Notes: generated by a model not told the origin, from the sequence alone. A stretch of DNA of 64,000 nt from Candidatus Tepidifontimicrobium thermophilum (GCA_031296405.1 JAVKKH010000003.1:62001-126000); one strand, 5' to 3'. Counted from the first letter of the stretch, positions 17,584-26,780 are shown. Numbers and translations are program-made.

Positions 17584-18789
17584 GTGAGGGAGCTGCCCAC
17601 CACCCAGGTGGCCATCGTGGGGGCGGGGCCCGCGGGCCTGCTGCTGAGCCACCTCCTGCACCAGGCGGGCATCCGCAGTGTGGTGCTGGAGTCCCGCAGC
17701 CGGGCGTACGTGGAGCAGCGGGTTCGGGCGGGAGTCCTGGAGGACGGCACCCGCCAGATCCTCGTGCGGGCCGGGGTTGGCGAGCGCATGGAGCGGCAGG
17801 GCCTCGTCCACGAGGGCGTCAACTTCGCCTTCGAGGGTTCCCTGTTACACTTCGACTTTCCGACCCTCACCGGAGGGCACACCATCATCGTGTACGGGCA
17901 GCAGGAGGTGGTGAAGGACCTCATCCGTGCCCGGCTGGAAGCGGGCGGCGACGTGCGGTTCGAGGCCGAGGTGGTGCGGCTGGAGGACCTGGGAACGCGG
18001 CCCCGGGTGTTCTACCGGAACCCGGACGGGTCCGAGGACTGTCTGGAAGCGGACTTCGTGGCGGGCTGCGACGGCTCGCACGGCATCTGTCGGTCCACCA
18101 TCCCGGACTCCGCGCGCCGGGTGCACCAGCGGGCCTATCCCTTTGCGTGGCTGGGGATCCTGGCCGAAGCTCCCCCCGCCTCCCACGAGCTCATCTACGT
18201 GAACCACCCACGGGGGTTCGCGCTGTTCAGCATGCGTTCCCCACGGCTGTCGCGCAACTACGTGCAGGTCCGGGCCGACGAGCCGCTGGAGGACTGGCCG
18301 GACGGTCGCATCTGGGAGGAGCTGCAGCGGCGCCTGGACCGGGCTGCCCGGCTGACCCCCGGTCCCGTGCTGGAGAAGAGCCTCGCTCCGCTACGCAGCC
18401 TCGTGGTGGAGCCCATGCAGCACGGCCGGCTGTTCCTCGCCGGGGATGCCGCCCACGTGGTCCCTCCCACGGGAGCGAAGGGGCTGAATCTGGCCGTGTG
18501 TGACGTGGTGGTGCTGGGCCGTGCCCTCGTGGACTACTACCGGCACGGGGAGGAAGCCGGCCTGCGCAGCTACACGGAACGCTGCCTGGAGCACGTGTGG
18601 CAGGCCCAGCACTTCTCGTGGTGGATGACGCAGCTGCTCCACCGCCTCGACGACCCGTTCGAGGAGGGGATGCAGCAGGCGCAGCTGCGGGCCCTGCGGC
18701 GCAGCGAGGCCGCGCGCCGGTACCTGGCGGAGAACTACACGGGGGTGCACACGAGCCTGCGGTACGTAGACTGGCTCCCGCTGTCCTGA
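17584..18789 (+). CDS. pobA: 4-hydroxybenzoate 3-monooxygenase
   Basis: The 401-residue flavoprotein matches PobA closely. It has GAGPAG (residues 13-18), the RVRAGVLEDGT segment near residue 46, the CDGSHG loop, and GDAAHVVPPTGAKGLNLA near residue 289, the FAD ribityl-binding motif of this enzyme. PobA converts 4-hydroxybenzoate with NADPH and O2 to protocatechuate. GTG 17584 comes right after the dioxygenase stop, with GGAGG overlapping. Ending an operon of transporter, CMD and dioxygenase genes, it suggests that imported 4-hydroxybenzoate is hydroxylated and then cut in the meta mode. Confidence 0.92.
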   Translation: MRELPTTQVAIVGAGPAGLLLSHLLHQAGIRSVVLESRSRAYVEQRVRAGVLEDGTRQILVRAGVGERMERQGLVHEGVNFAFEGSLLHFDFPTLTGGHTIIVYGQQEVVKDLIRARLEAGGDVRFEAEVVRLEDLGTRPRVFYRNPDGSEDCLEADFVAGCDGSHGICRSTIPDSARRVHQRAYPFAWLGILAEAPPASHELIYVNHPRGFALFSMRSPRLSRNYVQVRADEPLEDWPDGRIWEELQRRLDRAARLTPGPVLEKSLAPLRSLVVEPMQHGRLFLAGDAAHVVPPTGAKGLNLAVCDVVVLGRALVDYYRHGEEAGLRSYTERCLEHVWQAQHFSWWMTQLLHRLDDPFEEGMQQAQLRALRRSEAARRYLAENYTGVHTSLRYVDWLPLS

Positions 18790-18841
18790 CAGCACCTGTC
18801 GCCAGCGACCGGAGGCGCCGTCCGGGGTTGGAAGTTGCCGC

Positions 18842-20008
18842 TCAGGCTTCCCGTTCCACCGCTACCGCCACCGCCTCCCCGCCGCCCAGGCAGATGGCGG
18901 CCACGCCCCGCCGGGCGTCGCGCTGCTGCATGGCGTGCAGCAGGGTGGTGAGGATTCGCGCGCCCGACGCACCGATGGGGTGCCCCAGGGCCACCGCTCC
19001 CCCGTGGACGTTCACGGGATCCAGGGAGAGTCCCAGCTTCCGGCACACGCCCAGCACCACGGCGGCGAAGGCCTCGTTCACTTCGTACAGGTCCACGTCC
19101 TCCTTGCGCCAGCCCACGCGCTCCAGCAGCCGCTCGATGGCCGCCGCGGGCGCGATGGTGAACCACTCGGGTGCCGTGGCGGCCTGCGCGTAGCCCACCA
19201 CCCGGGCGAGGGGCCGGACGCCCACGCGGTCTGCCACCGACCGCTCCGCCACCACCAGGGCCGCGGCACCGTCGCTGATGCTGCTGGCGTTGGCTGCGGT
19301 GACGGTGCCGGTGGGCTCGAAGGCCGGCTTGAGGGTGGGGATGCGGTCGAACTGCACCCGCCGGGGTTCCTCGTCCTCCTCGACCCGCTTCCCGTCCGAC
19401 TCCACGGGGACCGTCTCGGGCCTGAACCAGCCCGCGTCCAGGGCCCGCAGGGCCAGGCGGTAGGACCGCTCCGCGTACGCGTCCTGTTCCTCGCGGCTGA
19501 TCCGGTACTCTGCGGCCAGCAGCTCCGCACACGACCCCATGTGGCAGTCTCGGTAGGGGTCCCACAGCCCGTCCAGGATCATGGAGTCCTGGACCTCGCC
19601 GTGCCCGAGCCGGTAGCCGGTCCGGGCCCGGGGCAGCAGGTACGGCGCCCGGCTCATGTTCTCCATTCCCCCTGCCACGTACACCCGCCCGTCGCCCACG
19701 CGGACCGCCTGAGCTGCCAGCACCACCGCCTTGAGCCCCGACCCACACATCTTGTTCACGGTGACCGCGCCCACGGAGTCCGGAAGCCCCGCATACCGCG
19801 CCGCCTGCCGCGCCGGTGCCTGGCCGAGCCCTGCGGACAGGATGTTGCCGAGGATCACCTCGTCCACCTCCTCCGGGCGCACCCCGGCCCGCCGGACCGC
19901 CTCCCGTACCACCACCGCACCCAGGCGGGGCGCGGGGACGTCTGCGAGCCCTCCCAGGAACCTGCCGATGGGGGTGCGCACCGCGCTCAGGATCACTGCC
20001 TCCGCCAT
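18842..20008 (-). CDS. Acetyl-CoA acetyltransferase (thiolase)
   Basis: The 388-residue thiolase has all catalytic residues: C88 in NKMCGSG, H343 in GHPIGAS and C373 in CLGGG. The N-terminus [14 protein letters not shown] is typical of acetoacetyl-CoA thiolases of the AtoB/PhaA group. It points toward pobA and is divergent from lysA. The ATG has GGAGGAGGTGGAGG upstream. It could serve acetoacetyl-CoA synthesis or the last step of aromatic or fatty acid breakdown; sequence alone does not decide. Confidence 0.9.
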   Translation of the reverse strand: MAEAVILSAVRTPIGRFLGGLADVPAPRLGAVVVREAVRRAGVRPEEVDEVILGNILSAGLGQAPARQAARYAGLPDSVGAVTVNKMCGSGLKAVVLAAQAVRVGDGRVYVAGGMENMSRAPYLLPRARTGYRLGHGEVQDSMILDGLWDPYRDCHMGSCAELLAAEYRISREEQDAYAERSYRLALRALDAGWFRPETVPVESDGKRVEEDEEPRRVQFDRIPTLKPAFEPTGTVTAANASSISDGAAALVVAERSVADRVGVRPLARVVGYAQAATAPEWFTIAPAAAIERLLERVGWRKEDVDLYEVNEAFAAVVLGVCRKLGLSLDPVNVHGGAVALGHPIGASGARILTTLLHAMQQRDARRGVAAICLGGGEAVAVAVEREA

Positions 20009-20130
20009 CCTCCACCTCCTCCGCAGGGCGTCCCGCCGCTCCCATTCTACGCCCGGTTGCGGGCCGCGCGGTTTCCCAACCCCCGCGGACCTCTGCTATC
20101 CTGGCGGCGATCGCAGGGAGGAGGCTGGCG

Positions 20131-21486
20131 TTGCGCGACGAGTTCCCGCGGACCCGCGAAGGGCACCTGTGCGTGGGCGGCTGCGACGCCCTGGAACTGG
20201 CCCGGACGTTCGGCACGCCGCTGCACGTCCTGGACGGCGGCCGGCTGCGGGCGAGCCTCCGGGCGTACCGGGAGGCCTTCGCCCGGCACGCACCCGGGGG
20301 CCAGCCTGTGTTCGCGTCCAAGGCCCTGTGCGTGCTGGCCACCTGCCAGCTGGCGCACCGGGAGGGGTTCTGGGTGGACGTGGCTTCCGGCGGGGAGCTG
20401 TACACCGCCCTCCGGGCAGGGGTGCCCCCGGCCCACGTGGTGTTCCACGGCAACTACAAGACAGAGGACGAACTGCGGTACGCCCTGGAGGCGGGCGTGG
20501 GCAGGGTGGCGGTCGACAACTTCTTCGAGCTGGACCTGCTGGATCGGCTGGCGCGGCAGAGCGGGCGGGTGGTGGACGTGTGGCTGCGGGTCACACCGGG
20601 GATCGAGCCCCACACCCACCGAGCCATCCAGACCGGCGGGGTGGACACCAAGTTCGGGTTCGCGATCCCCGGAGGGGCAGCGCTACGGGCGACCCGGGAG
20701 GCTCTGGAGAGGCCGGGCCTGCGGCTGCGGGGGTTCCACAGCCACATCGGCTCCCAGATTCTGGAGTTGGATCCCTTCCGGCTCAACGCGGAGCTGGTGG
20801 TGGCCTTCGCCGCGCAGGTGCGATCCCAACTGGGCTACGTGGCCGAGGAGGTGAACCTCGGGGGAGGGCTCGGCATCCGCTACCTGTCGTCGGACCGGCC
20901 CCCTTCGATCGAGGCGTACGTGGCTGCGGTGGCGGAAGCCCTGCGGAGTGCCTGCCGCGCGGCGGACTACCCTGCGCCCCGGCTGTTCCTGGAGCCGGGC
21001 CGCTCCGTGGTGGGTCCTGCGGGGGTGACCCTGTACACCGTGGGGCCGGTGAAGGAGATCGACGGCGTGCGCACGTACGTGGCGGTGGACGGCGGCATGT
21101 ACGAGAACCCGCGTCCCGCGCTCTACGGCGCCCGCTACGAGGCGGTGGTGGCGGAGCGGCCCGACGACCCGGCCGAGCGGGTGGTGGCGCTCGCGGGGCG
21201 GTGCTGCGAGTCTGGAGACGTCCTCGTGTGGGAGGCGCACCTCCCCGCGGTGCGGCCGGGGGATGTGGTGGCGGTGTTCTCCACGGGGGCGTACACGTAC
21301 TCCATGGCCAGCAACTACAACCGGTTCCCGCGTCCCGCGCTGGTCCTGGCGGAGGGAGGACAGGCCGCGCTGGTGGTACGGAGGGAAGGCTACGAGGACC
21401 TGGTCCGGCTGGACGTGCCGCTGTCCGCGGAAGTCTATCAGGCCGTGGCACGCGGGCCCGCGGCTGGCGGGTGCGAGGGAGTCTGA
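20131..21486 (+). CDS. lysA: Diaminopimelate decarboxylase
   Basis: The 451-residue PLP enzyme has the fold type III alanine-racemase barrel: K64 in VFASKALC binds PLP, GFHSHIGSQ and NLGGGLG follow, and EPGRSVVG contacts the cofactor phosphate. GRCCESGD carries the catalytic cysteine across the dimer interface, and YSMASNYNRF is the C-terminal substrate region. It makes L-lysine from meso-diaminopimelate. The start is TTG 20131 with GGGAGGAGG six bases upstream; no ATG or GTG fits as well. A TATCCT box lies at 20096-20101. The gene begins a long run of core genes. Confidence 0.93.
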   Translation: MRDEFPRTREGHLCVGGCDALELARTFGTPLHVLDGGRLRASLRAYREAFARHAPGGQPVFASKALCVLATCQLAHREGFWVDVASGGELYTALRAGVPPAHVVFHGNYKTEDELRYALEAGVGRVAVDNFFELDLLDRLARQSGRVVDVWLRVTPGIEPHTHRAIQTGGVDTKFGFAIPGGAALRATREALERPGLRLRGFHSHIGSQILELDPFRLNAELVVAFAAQVRSQLGYVAEEVNLGGGLGIRYLSSDRPPSIEAYVAAVAEALRSACRAADYPAPRLFLEPGRSVVGPAGVTLYTVGPVKEIDGVRTYVAVDGGMYENPRPALYGARYEAVVAERPDDPAERVVALAGRCCESGDVLVWEAHLPAVRPGDVVAVFSTGAYTYSMASNYNRFPRPALVLAEGGQAALVVRREGYEDLVRLDVPLSAEVYQAVARGPAAGGCEGV

Positions 21487-21487
21487 A

Positions 21488-22090
21488 GTGCTGGGCCTGG
21501 ATCCGGCGCAGCTGTTGTTCACCGCGGCGGCCCTGCTGGTGGCGGCCACGGTACACGAGTACGCCCACGCCTACGCCGCGGTGCAGCTGGGCGACCCCAC
21601 GCCGCGGTGGCTGGGCCGGCTGACCCTGAACCCCCTGGCCCACCTGGACCCGCTGGGGACCGTGTTGCTTCTGCTGGTGGGGTTCGGGTGGGCGAAGCCG
21701 GTGCCCGTCAACGCGGCGCACTTCCAGGACCCTCGGCGGGGGATCCTCCTGGTGGCGGTGGCAGGCCCGCTGGCCAACGTGTGTTTTGTGGCGGCCCTGG
21801 GCGCCCTGTACCGGCTCGGTCTGGTTCCCGAGGGCGGCTGGCTCGCATCCCTGTGGTTCCGCATGCTCTACGTCAACGCGGTCCTGGCGGTGTTCAACCT
21901 CCTGCCCATCCCGCCCCTGGACGGCTCGCGGATTCTCGGAGCGCTGCTGCGCGGTGAGGCGGAGAACGCCTACACGCGGCTGCAGCCGTACGGCGGCCTC
22001 CTGCTGCTGGTGTTGCTCGCCACCGGCTGGCTCGGGCCCCTGCTGCGGGGACCCGTGGTGTGGCTGGTCCGGTGGGCGGTGGGCGCGTGA
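21488..22090 (+). CDS. Site-2 protease-like M50 metalloprotease
   Basis: The 200-residue membrane protein has the zinc motif HEYAH (residues 23-27) in its first helix and the third ligand in NLLPIPPLDGSRI. This is the compact YwhC/YdaP-like group of M50 peptidases, with four to five helices and no PDZ domain, which cleaves inside membranes. The GTG at 21488 follows the lysA TGA immediately. Its position before scpA is common in Gram-positive-type genomes. The natural substrate is unknown. Confidence 0.88.
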   Translation: MLGLDPAQLLFTAAALLVAATVHEYAHAYAAVQLGDPTPRWLGRLTLNPLAHLDPLGTVLLLLVGFGWAKPVPVNAAHFQDPRRGILLVAVAGPLANVCFVAALGALYRLGLVPEGGWLASLWFRMLYVNAVLAVFNLLPIPPLDGSRILGALLRGEAENAYTRLQPYGGLLLLVLLATGWLGPLLRGPVVWLVRWAVGA

Positions 22091-22099
22091 AGGGACTGG

Positions 22100-22828
22100 A
22101 TGTCGGACGGCCGTAGCCCCATCGTCCGGGTCGCCGGGTTCGAAGGGCCGGTGCAGGAACTGGTGCGCCGGGCGCACGCCGGCGAGGTGGACCTACGGGA
22201 GGTAGACCTGAGCTCCATGGTCCGCTCCTATCTGGACGCCCTCGGACCGGAGGTGGACCTGGAAGAGGCCACGGAGTTCCTGTGGGCGGCTGCGGTGCTG
22301 GTGGAGCTGAAGAGCAAGCTGCTGCTGCCGCCCAAGCCGTCGCCGCCCGAAGCCGTGGGGGAGGAGGAAGCCGCAGACCTGGAGGAGCGCCTGAGGCAAC
22401 GGGTGGAAGAGTACCGGGTGTTCCGGGAAGCCGCGGAGGCCCTGGCCGCCCTGGAAGCGGTCCAGCGCCGCGTGTTCACGCGGCCCCCGGACGAGGCGTC
22501 TGCGGGCGAGCTCCCGCTGGTGGGGCTGACCGCGGAGGACCTGTTCGCGGCCTTCCGGCGGGTGCTGGAGCGGTCGGAGCAGCGGGTGGAGGAGGTGCCA
22601 CCGGAAGGGGTCACGGTGGCGGACCGCATGCAGGCCATCCTGGCCACCCTGGCCTCCTCGCCGCAGGGGGTGCTCTTCGAAGACCTCTTCGAGCCCGCAA
22701 GCCCTCGCATCGTGATCATCGTGACCTTCCTGGCCCTGCTGGAGCTGGTGCGTCGGCGGCGCGTGCGCGTGGCCCAGACGGAGCCCTTCGGACCCATCCG
22801 GCTGTACGCGGGGGGACGGGACGGGTGA
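22100..22828 (+). CDS. scpA: Segregation and condensation protein A (kleisin)
   Basis: The 242-residue acidic protein is ScpA-like: the N-terminus VRVAGFEGPVQELVRRAHAGEVDLREVDLSSM (key part FEGPVQELV) matches the canonical FEGPLDLLL region, followed by FLWAAAVLVELKSKLLLP and a C-terminal winged helix (FLALLELVRRRRVRVAQTEPFGPI). ScpA bridges the SMC heads in chromosome condensation. The ATG is nine bases after the protease stop, and the stop overlaps the scpB start. Confidence 0.93.
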   Translation: MSDGRSPIVRVAGFEGPVQELVRRAHAGEVDLREVDLSSMVRSYLDALGPEVDLEEATEFLWAAAVLVELKSKLLLPPKPSPPEAVGEEEAADLEERLRQRVEEYRVFREAAEALAALEAVQRRVFTRPPDEASAGELPLVGLTAEDLFAAFRRVLERSEQRVEEVPPEGVTVADRMQAILATLASSPQGVLFEDLFEPASPRIVIIVTFLALLELVRRRRVRVAQTEPFGPIRLYAGGRDG

Positions 22829-23391
22829 CGGAGGCGGACCGCCGTCACGTGCTGTGCTGTGCCCTGGAGTGCCTGCTGTTCGCCGGCGGCGGACCGGTGC
22901 CCCTGCGAAAGCTGGCAGCGGCACTCCAGTGCTCGGAGGAGGAGACGGAGTCCCTGCTGGCGCAGTTGCAGCTGGACTACCGGTCCCGGGGCCTGATGGT
23001 CCAGCAGGTGGCCGGCGGTTACCAGCTTTGCACGCGGCCCGAGTACGCGGAATACGTGACCCGGCTGGTGGCCGCACAGCCGGAACCCCTGTCGCGGGCC
23101 GCACTGGAGACGCTGGCGGTGGTGGCGTACCGCCAGCCGGTTACCCGTGCGGAGGTGGAAGCGGTACGCGGGGCGCGCAGCGACCACCACCTCCGGCGCC
23201 TGCTGGAGCGTAACTTGATCCGGGAGGTGGGCCGCAAGCCGGGTCCCGGAGCTCCGATCCTGTACGGGACCACGGAGGTGTTCCTCCGGCACTTCGGGCT
23301 GCGGGACCTCTCGGACCTGCCGCCCCTGGAGGGCCGTCGGGTGCAGGACATGTTGGGCACTCGAGCTGCGGGGGAGTCCGAAGAGCGGTGA
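22825..23391 (+). CDS. scpB: Segregation and condensation protein B
   Basis: The 188-residue protein has two winged-helix domains. CALECLLFAGGGPVPLRKLAAAL and PLSRAALETLAVVAYRQPVTRAEVEAVRG are diagnostic of ScpB, which dimerises and binds the ScpA kleisin. GTG 22825 overlaps the scpA TGA (GTGA), and its own TGA overlaps the next GTG. That fits stoichiometric production of the SMC accessory subunits. Confidence 0.93.
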   Translation: MTEADRRHVLCCALECLLFAGGGPVPLRKLAAALQCSEEETESLLAQLQLDYRSRGLMVQQVAGGYQLCTRPEYAEYVTRLVAAQPEPLSRAALETLAVVAYRQPVTRAEVEAVRGARSDHHLRRLLERNLIREVGRKPGPGAPILYGTTEVFLRHFGLRDLSDLPPLEGRRVQDMLGTRAAGESEER

Positions 23392-24479
23392 AGGCAGCAG
23401 TCCTGGCCGCGTTGCTGGCCGCCGCCCCGCTCCGGCCGGGGCAGTTGGGTGTGCAGGCCACGGCCTTTTTGCTGATGGAGGCCCGGACCGGCCAGGTGCT
23501 GACGCAGCACAACGCGCGCGTGGTCTGGCCGCCCGCCAGCACCACCAAGATCCTCACCGCGCTGCTGGTGGCGGAGTCCCTCGACCCGGACGCGGTGGTG
23601 ACGGTGAGCCGGCGGGCGGCCTCGCAGCGGCAGGGCGCCGGGGTGGGCCTACGGGCCGGCGAACGTCGGAGCGTGCGGGACCTGTTCTACGCCATGCTGC
23701 TGGCTTCCGCCAACGACGCCGCGGTGGCCCTGGCGGAAGCCGCGGCGGGCAGCGTGGAGGACTTCGTGCAGCGCATGAACCGGCGGGCCAGGGAACTGGG
23801 AGCCCGCCACACCCACTTCGTCAACCCCCACGGCCTGTACCACCCCCTGCACCGGTCCACTGCGTACGACCTCGCGGTGCTAGCCCGCGCCGCCCTGCAC
23901 AACCCCCGCGTGGCGGAAGCGGTGGCGGCCCCGGAGTACCTGTACCCGGGCGAGGCGGGGCCCCGGCGGCTGGTCAACCGCAACCGGTTGCTGTTCACCT
24001 ACCCGGGCGCCAGCGGCGTGAAGACGGGCTGGATCGCGGAGTCGGGCCCCTGCCTGGTCGCCTCCGCACGGCGCGGGGACCGCACGCTGATCGCCGTGGT
24101 GCTCAACTCACCCCGGGTCTTCGAGGAAGCGTCGCGACTGCTGGACTTCGGGTTCGACGCCTACGAGGTGCGGGTGCTGGCCAGGCCGCAGCAACCCGTG
24201 GCGGAAACCGAGCTGCCCGGCGGCGGGACGCTGCAGGCCACCGTGGCCGTGGAGCTGGTGTGGTCGGTGCCACGCGGGTCCCGGGTGCAGCTGCAGCCTC
24301 GGTGGGAAGTCGGCCTGCAGCCGCCCGTGCGGGCCGGTCAGCCCGTAGGCCAGCTGGACGTCGTGGTGGACGGGCAGGTTCAGGTTCAGGTGCCCCTGGT
24401 GGCGGTCAAGCCGGTGGAGGCGCGCCCTTCCACGGGCGGCTTGTGGCGTTGGCTGTGGGAGCTCGTACGGCGCAGGTGA
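23388..24479 (+). CDS. Serine-type D-Ala-D-Ala carboxypeptidase (peptidase S11, DacF-like)
   Basis: The 363-residue protein has the three penicillin-binding motifs: STTK (residues 51-54), SAN (about 107) and KTG (about 212). A short hydrophobic N-terminus may act as a signal sequence, and a tryptophan/arginine-rich C-terminus (LWRWLWELVRRR) looks like the amphipathic membrane anchor of DacA/DacF enzymes. It trims pentapeptides in peptidoglycan. GTG 23388 overlaps the scpB stop. Confidence 0.9.
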   Translation: MKAAVLAALLAAAPLRPGQLGVQATAFLLMEARTGQVLTQHNARVVWPPASTTKILTALLVAESLDPDAVVTVSRRAASQRQGAGVGLRAGERRSVRDLFYAMLLASANDAAVALAEAAAGSVEDFVQRMNRRARELGARHTHFVNPHGLYHPLHRSTAYDLAVLARAALHNPRVAEAVAAPEYLYPGEAGPRRLVNRNRLLFTYPGASGVKTGWIAESGPCLVASARRGDRTLIAVVLNSPRVFEEASRLLDFGFDAYEVRVLARPQQPVAETELPGGGTLQATVAVELVWSVPRGSRVQLQPRWEVGLQPPVRAGQPVGQLDVVVDGQVQVQVPLVAVKPVEARPSTGGLWRWLWELVRRR

Positions 24480-25324
24480 CGGCGGCTCTGGTGGCGCTGG
24501 CCGCGTGGCCGGCTTCCGGCGGCTGGCCACTTGTGGTCACTGACGCTGCCGGTGCGAGGCTGGTGTTTACCCGGCCGCCCGCCCGGGTGGTGTCCCTGGC
24601 GCCCAGCGCCACGGAGGTCCTGTGGGCGGTGGGCGCCGCGTCCCAGGTGGTGGGCGTCACGTCTGCGGACGACTACCCGCCAGAGGCCCGTAGGCGGCCC
24701 CGGGTGGGAGGCGTGCGGGTGGACGAGGAGCGGCTGGCGGCGCTGCGTCCGGACCTGGTGGTGGGTGTGCTCAGCCTGCAGGGACCGACCCTGGCACGCC
24801 TGCGGAGCCTGGGCTACCGGGTGCTGGCGGTGGAGGCCAACAGCCTGGACCAGGTCTACGGGTTGATCCTCCTCGTGGGGGACGTGACCGGGCACTCGAA
24901 GACAGCGCGGGAGCTAGTGGAGCGCATGCGCCGCGCGGAGGCGGAGGTGGTGGCCAAGGTACGGGGCCGGAGGCCGGTGCGGGTCTTCGTGCAGGTGTGG
25001 GACCAGCCCTTCCTCACCAGCGGGGCGGGTACCTTGACCGAAGACCTGCTCCGCCGGGCCGGGGGCCGGAACCTGTTCCCGGAACGGCACGGCTGGCCGC
25101 AGGTCTCCGAGGAAGAGGTGGTGGCCCGCGACCCGGAGTGCGTGGTGGTCCTCGGCAGGGGCGCCGATCGCGTGCGCCGGCGGGCCGCGTGGGCGCACAC
25201 CACCGCGCTCCGGACCGGCTGCGTGGCGGAGGTGGATCCGTCCTGGGTCGTGCGCCCCGGGCCCCGGGCGGTGCTGGGCCTGCGGGCCCTGGCCCGGGTC
25301 CTGCACCCGGAGGTGCGCTGGTGA
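24476..25324 (+). CDS. ABC transporter binding protein of the BtuF/FhuD (helical backbone) type
   Basis: The protein is about 282 residues, starts with a short hydrophobic leader and continues with PPARVVSLAPSATEVLWAVGA, the standard opening of corrinoid and haem/siderophore receptors. QVWDQPFLTSGAGTLTEDLLRRAGGRN is a second strong family match. GTG 24476 overlaps the carboxypeptidase stop; a start some 27 bases further upstream would lengthen the leader. The ATPase gene follows with a four-base overlap, but no BtuC-type permease lies between or near them. Confidence 0.82.
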   Translation: MTAALVALAAWPASGGWPLVVTDAAGARLVFTRPPARVVSLAPSATEVLWAVGAASQVVGVTSADDYPPEARRRPRVGGVRVDEERLAALRPDLVVGVLSLQGPTLARLRSLGYRVLAVEANSLDQVYGLILLVGDVTGHSKTARELVERMRRAEAEVVAKVRGRRPVRVFVQVWDQPFLTSGAGTLTEDLLRRAGGRNLFPERHGWPQVSEEEVVARDPECVVVLGRGADRVRRRAAWAHTTALRTGCVAEVDPSWVVRPGPRAVLGLRALARVLHPEVRW

Positions 25325-26100
25325 GGCTGGAGGTGGTGGGGCTGCACGTGCGCTACGGCCAGCAACCGGTGCTGAGCGGCGTGGAGCTCGCGGTAGGACC
25401 CGGCGAGCTGGTAGCCGTGTGCGGCCCCAACGGTGCGGGCAAGACCAGCCTGCTGCGATGCGCCGCGGGTGTCCTCAGGCCACAGGCGGGGTCCGTGCGG
25501 GTGGACGGACGGGACGTGAGCTCCCTCCCTAGTAGGGAGCGGGCGCGGCTGGTGGGCTACCTGCCGCAGGATCCCTCCGTGCCTGCAGGGCTGCGGTGCG
25601 TGGAGGTAGCGCAGCTGGGCCGGTACGCCTCCGCGACCGGCTGGGGGCTGGGCTGGACTCCGGGCGACCGCGAGGCCGCAGAACGGGCCCTTCAGGCCAC
25701 GGAGACCGCGCACCTCCGGGACCGGCCGATCCAGCACACCAGCGGGGGAGAACGTCAGCGGGTGCTGCTGGCGCGGGTGCTGGCACAGGGCGCGCGCCTG
25801 CTGATCCTGGACGAGCCCACCGCGCACCTGGATTTCGGTCACCAGGTCTCGGTGGCCGGCCTGTTGCGACGCCTGTCGCGGGAGGGGTACGGGATCCTGG
25901 CCGCCACGCACGACCTGAACCTGGCGTCCCTGTTCTTTGACCGGCTGGTCCTGCTGGCGGGCGGGCGCGTGGTGGCCCAGGGTCGGCCCCGGGAGGTCCT
26001 GCGGACGGGCGTGGTGGAGCGCGCGTACGGGCCCACCGCGGTGGTCTGCGCCCACCCGCAGACCGGAAGCCCCGTGGTGGTGCCGCGGGTGTCCGTATGA
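25321..26100 (+). CDS. ABC transporter ATP-binding protein of the FecE/BtuD/HmuV type
   Basis: The 259-residue ATPase has Walker A GPNGAGKTS, the Q-loop in GYLPQDPS, signature TSGGERQRV, Walker B LLILDEPTAHLD and an H-loop in THDLN. The layout fits the iron-siderophore/corrinoid importer group. GTG 25321 overlaps the stop of the binding protein, and its own TGA overlaps the cmk ATG (ATGA). The missing permease must be encoded elsewhere if the system is functional. Confidence 0.88.
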   Translation: MRLEVVGLHVRYGQQPVLSGVELAVGPGELVAVCGPNGAGKTSLLRCAAGVLRPQAGSVRVDGRDVSSLPSRERARLVGYLPQDPSVPAGLRCVEVAQLGRYASATGWGLGWTPGDREAAERALQATETAHLRDRPIQHTSGGERQRVLLARVLAQGARLLILDEPTAHLDFGHQVSVAGLLRRLSREGYGILAATHDLNLASLFFDRLVLLAGGRVVAQGRPREVLRTGVVERAYGPTAVVCAHPQTGSPVVVPRVSV

Positions 26101-26777
26101 GCCGGGGGCTGCGGGTCGCGATCGACGGTCCCACGGGCGCGGGCAAGGGCACCGTGGCCAGGATGGTGGCGCAGCGCCTGGGCTACCGATACGTGGACAC
26201 CGGGGCCATGTACCGGGCGGTCGCGTGGAAGGTCCTGAGGGAGGGGGTGGACCCCGAGGACGCGGAGGGTGTGGCTTCCCTGGCTCGCCGTACGCGGGTC
26301 GCTCTCGAGCCCTGGGAGGACGGACTGCGGGTCTGGTGCGACGGTGAGGACGTGACGGAGGCCATCCGGTCCGTGGAGGTGTCCGCGGTGGTGGGCCGGG
26401 TGGCGGCCAACCCCGCGGTCCGCCGGGTGCTCACCGAACAGCAGCGGCAGCTGGCTTCCTCGGGCGGCGTGGTGATGGAGGGCCGCGACATCGGCACCGT
26501 GGTCCTGCCGGACGCCGACGTGAAGGTGTACCTGGAGGCGTCTTTGGAGGAGCGGGCCCGCCGGCGGTACGAGGAGATGCGGGCCCGAGGGGAAAGGGTC
26601 CTGCTGGAGGACGTCCGGGAGCTGGTCCGCCAGGACGACAACTTGGCCCGCAGCCGGGCCACCGCGCCCCTGCGGCGCGCGGAGGACGCGGTGGTGGTGG
26701 ACACCACGGGGCGCAGCCCCGAGGAGGTGGCGGAGGAGATCGTGCGGCTCGTGGAGGCGCGCGCGGGGGTGAGGTGA
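26097..26777 (+). CDS. cmk: Cytidylate kinase
   Basis: The 226-residue kinase has the P-loop GPTGAGKGT (residues 11-19) and the family segment YVDTGAMYRAVAWKVL. It also has MEGRDIGTVVLPDADVKVYLEAS in the middle and RQDDNLARSRATAPLRRAEDAVVVDT near the end. Cmk phosphorylates CMP/dCMP. ATG 26097 overlaps the ATPase stop. The order cmk-plsC-ispH that follows is classic for Gram-positive-type bacteria. Confidence 0.95.
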   Translation: MSRGLRVAIDGPTGAGKGTVARMVAQRLGYRYVDTGAMYRAVAWKVLREGVDPEDAEGVASLARRTRVALEPWEDGLRVWCDGEDVTEAIRSVEVSAVVGRVAANPAVRRVLTEQQRQLASSGGVVMEGRDIGTVVLPDADVKVYLEASLEERARRRYEEMRARGERVLLEDVRELVRQDDNLARSRATAPLRRAEDAVVVDTTGRSPEEVAEEIVRLVEARAGVR

Positions 26778-26780
26778 TCC

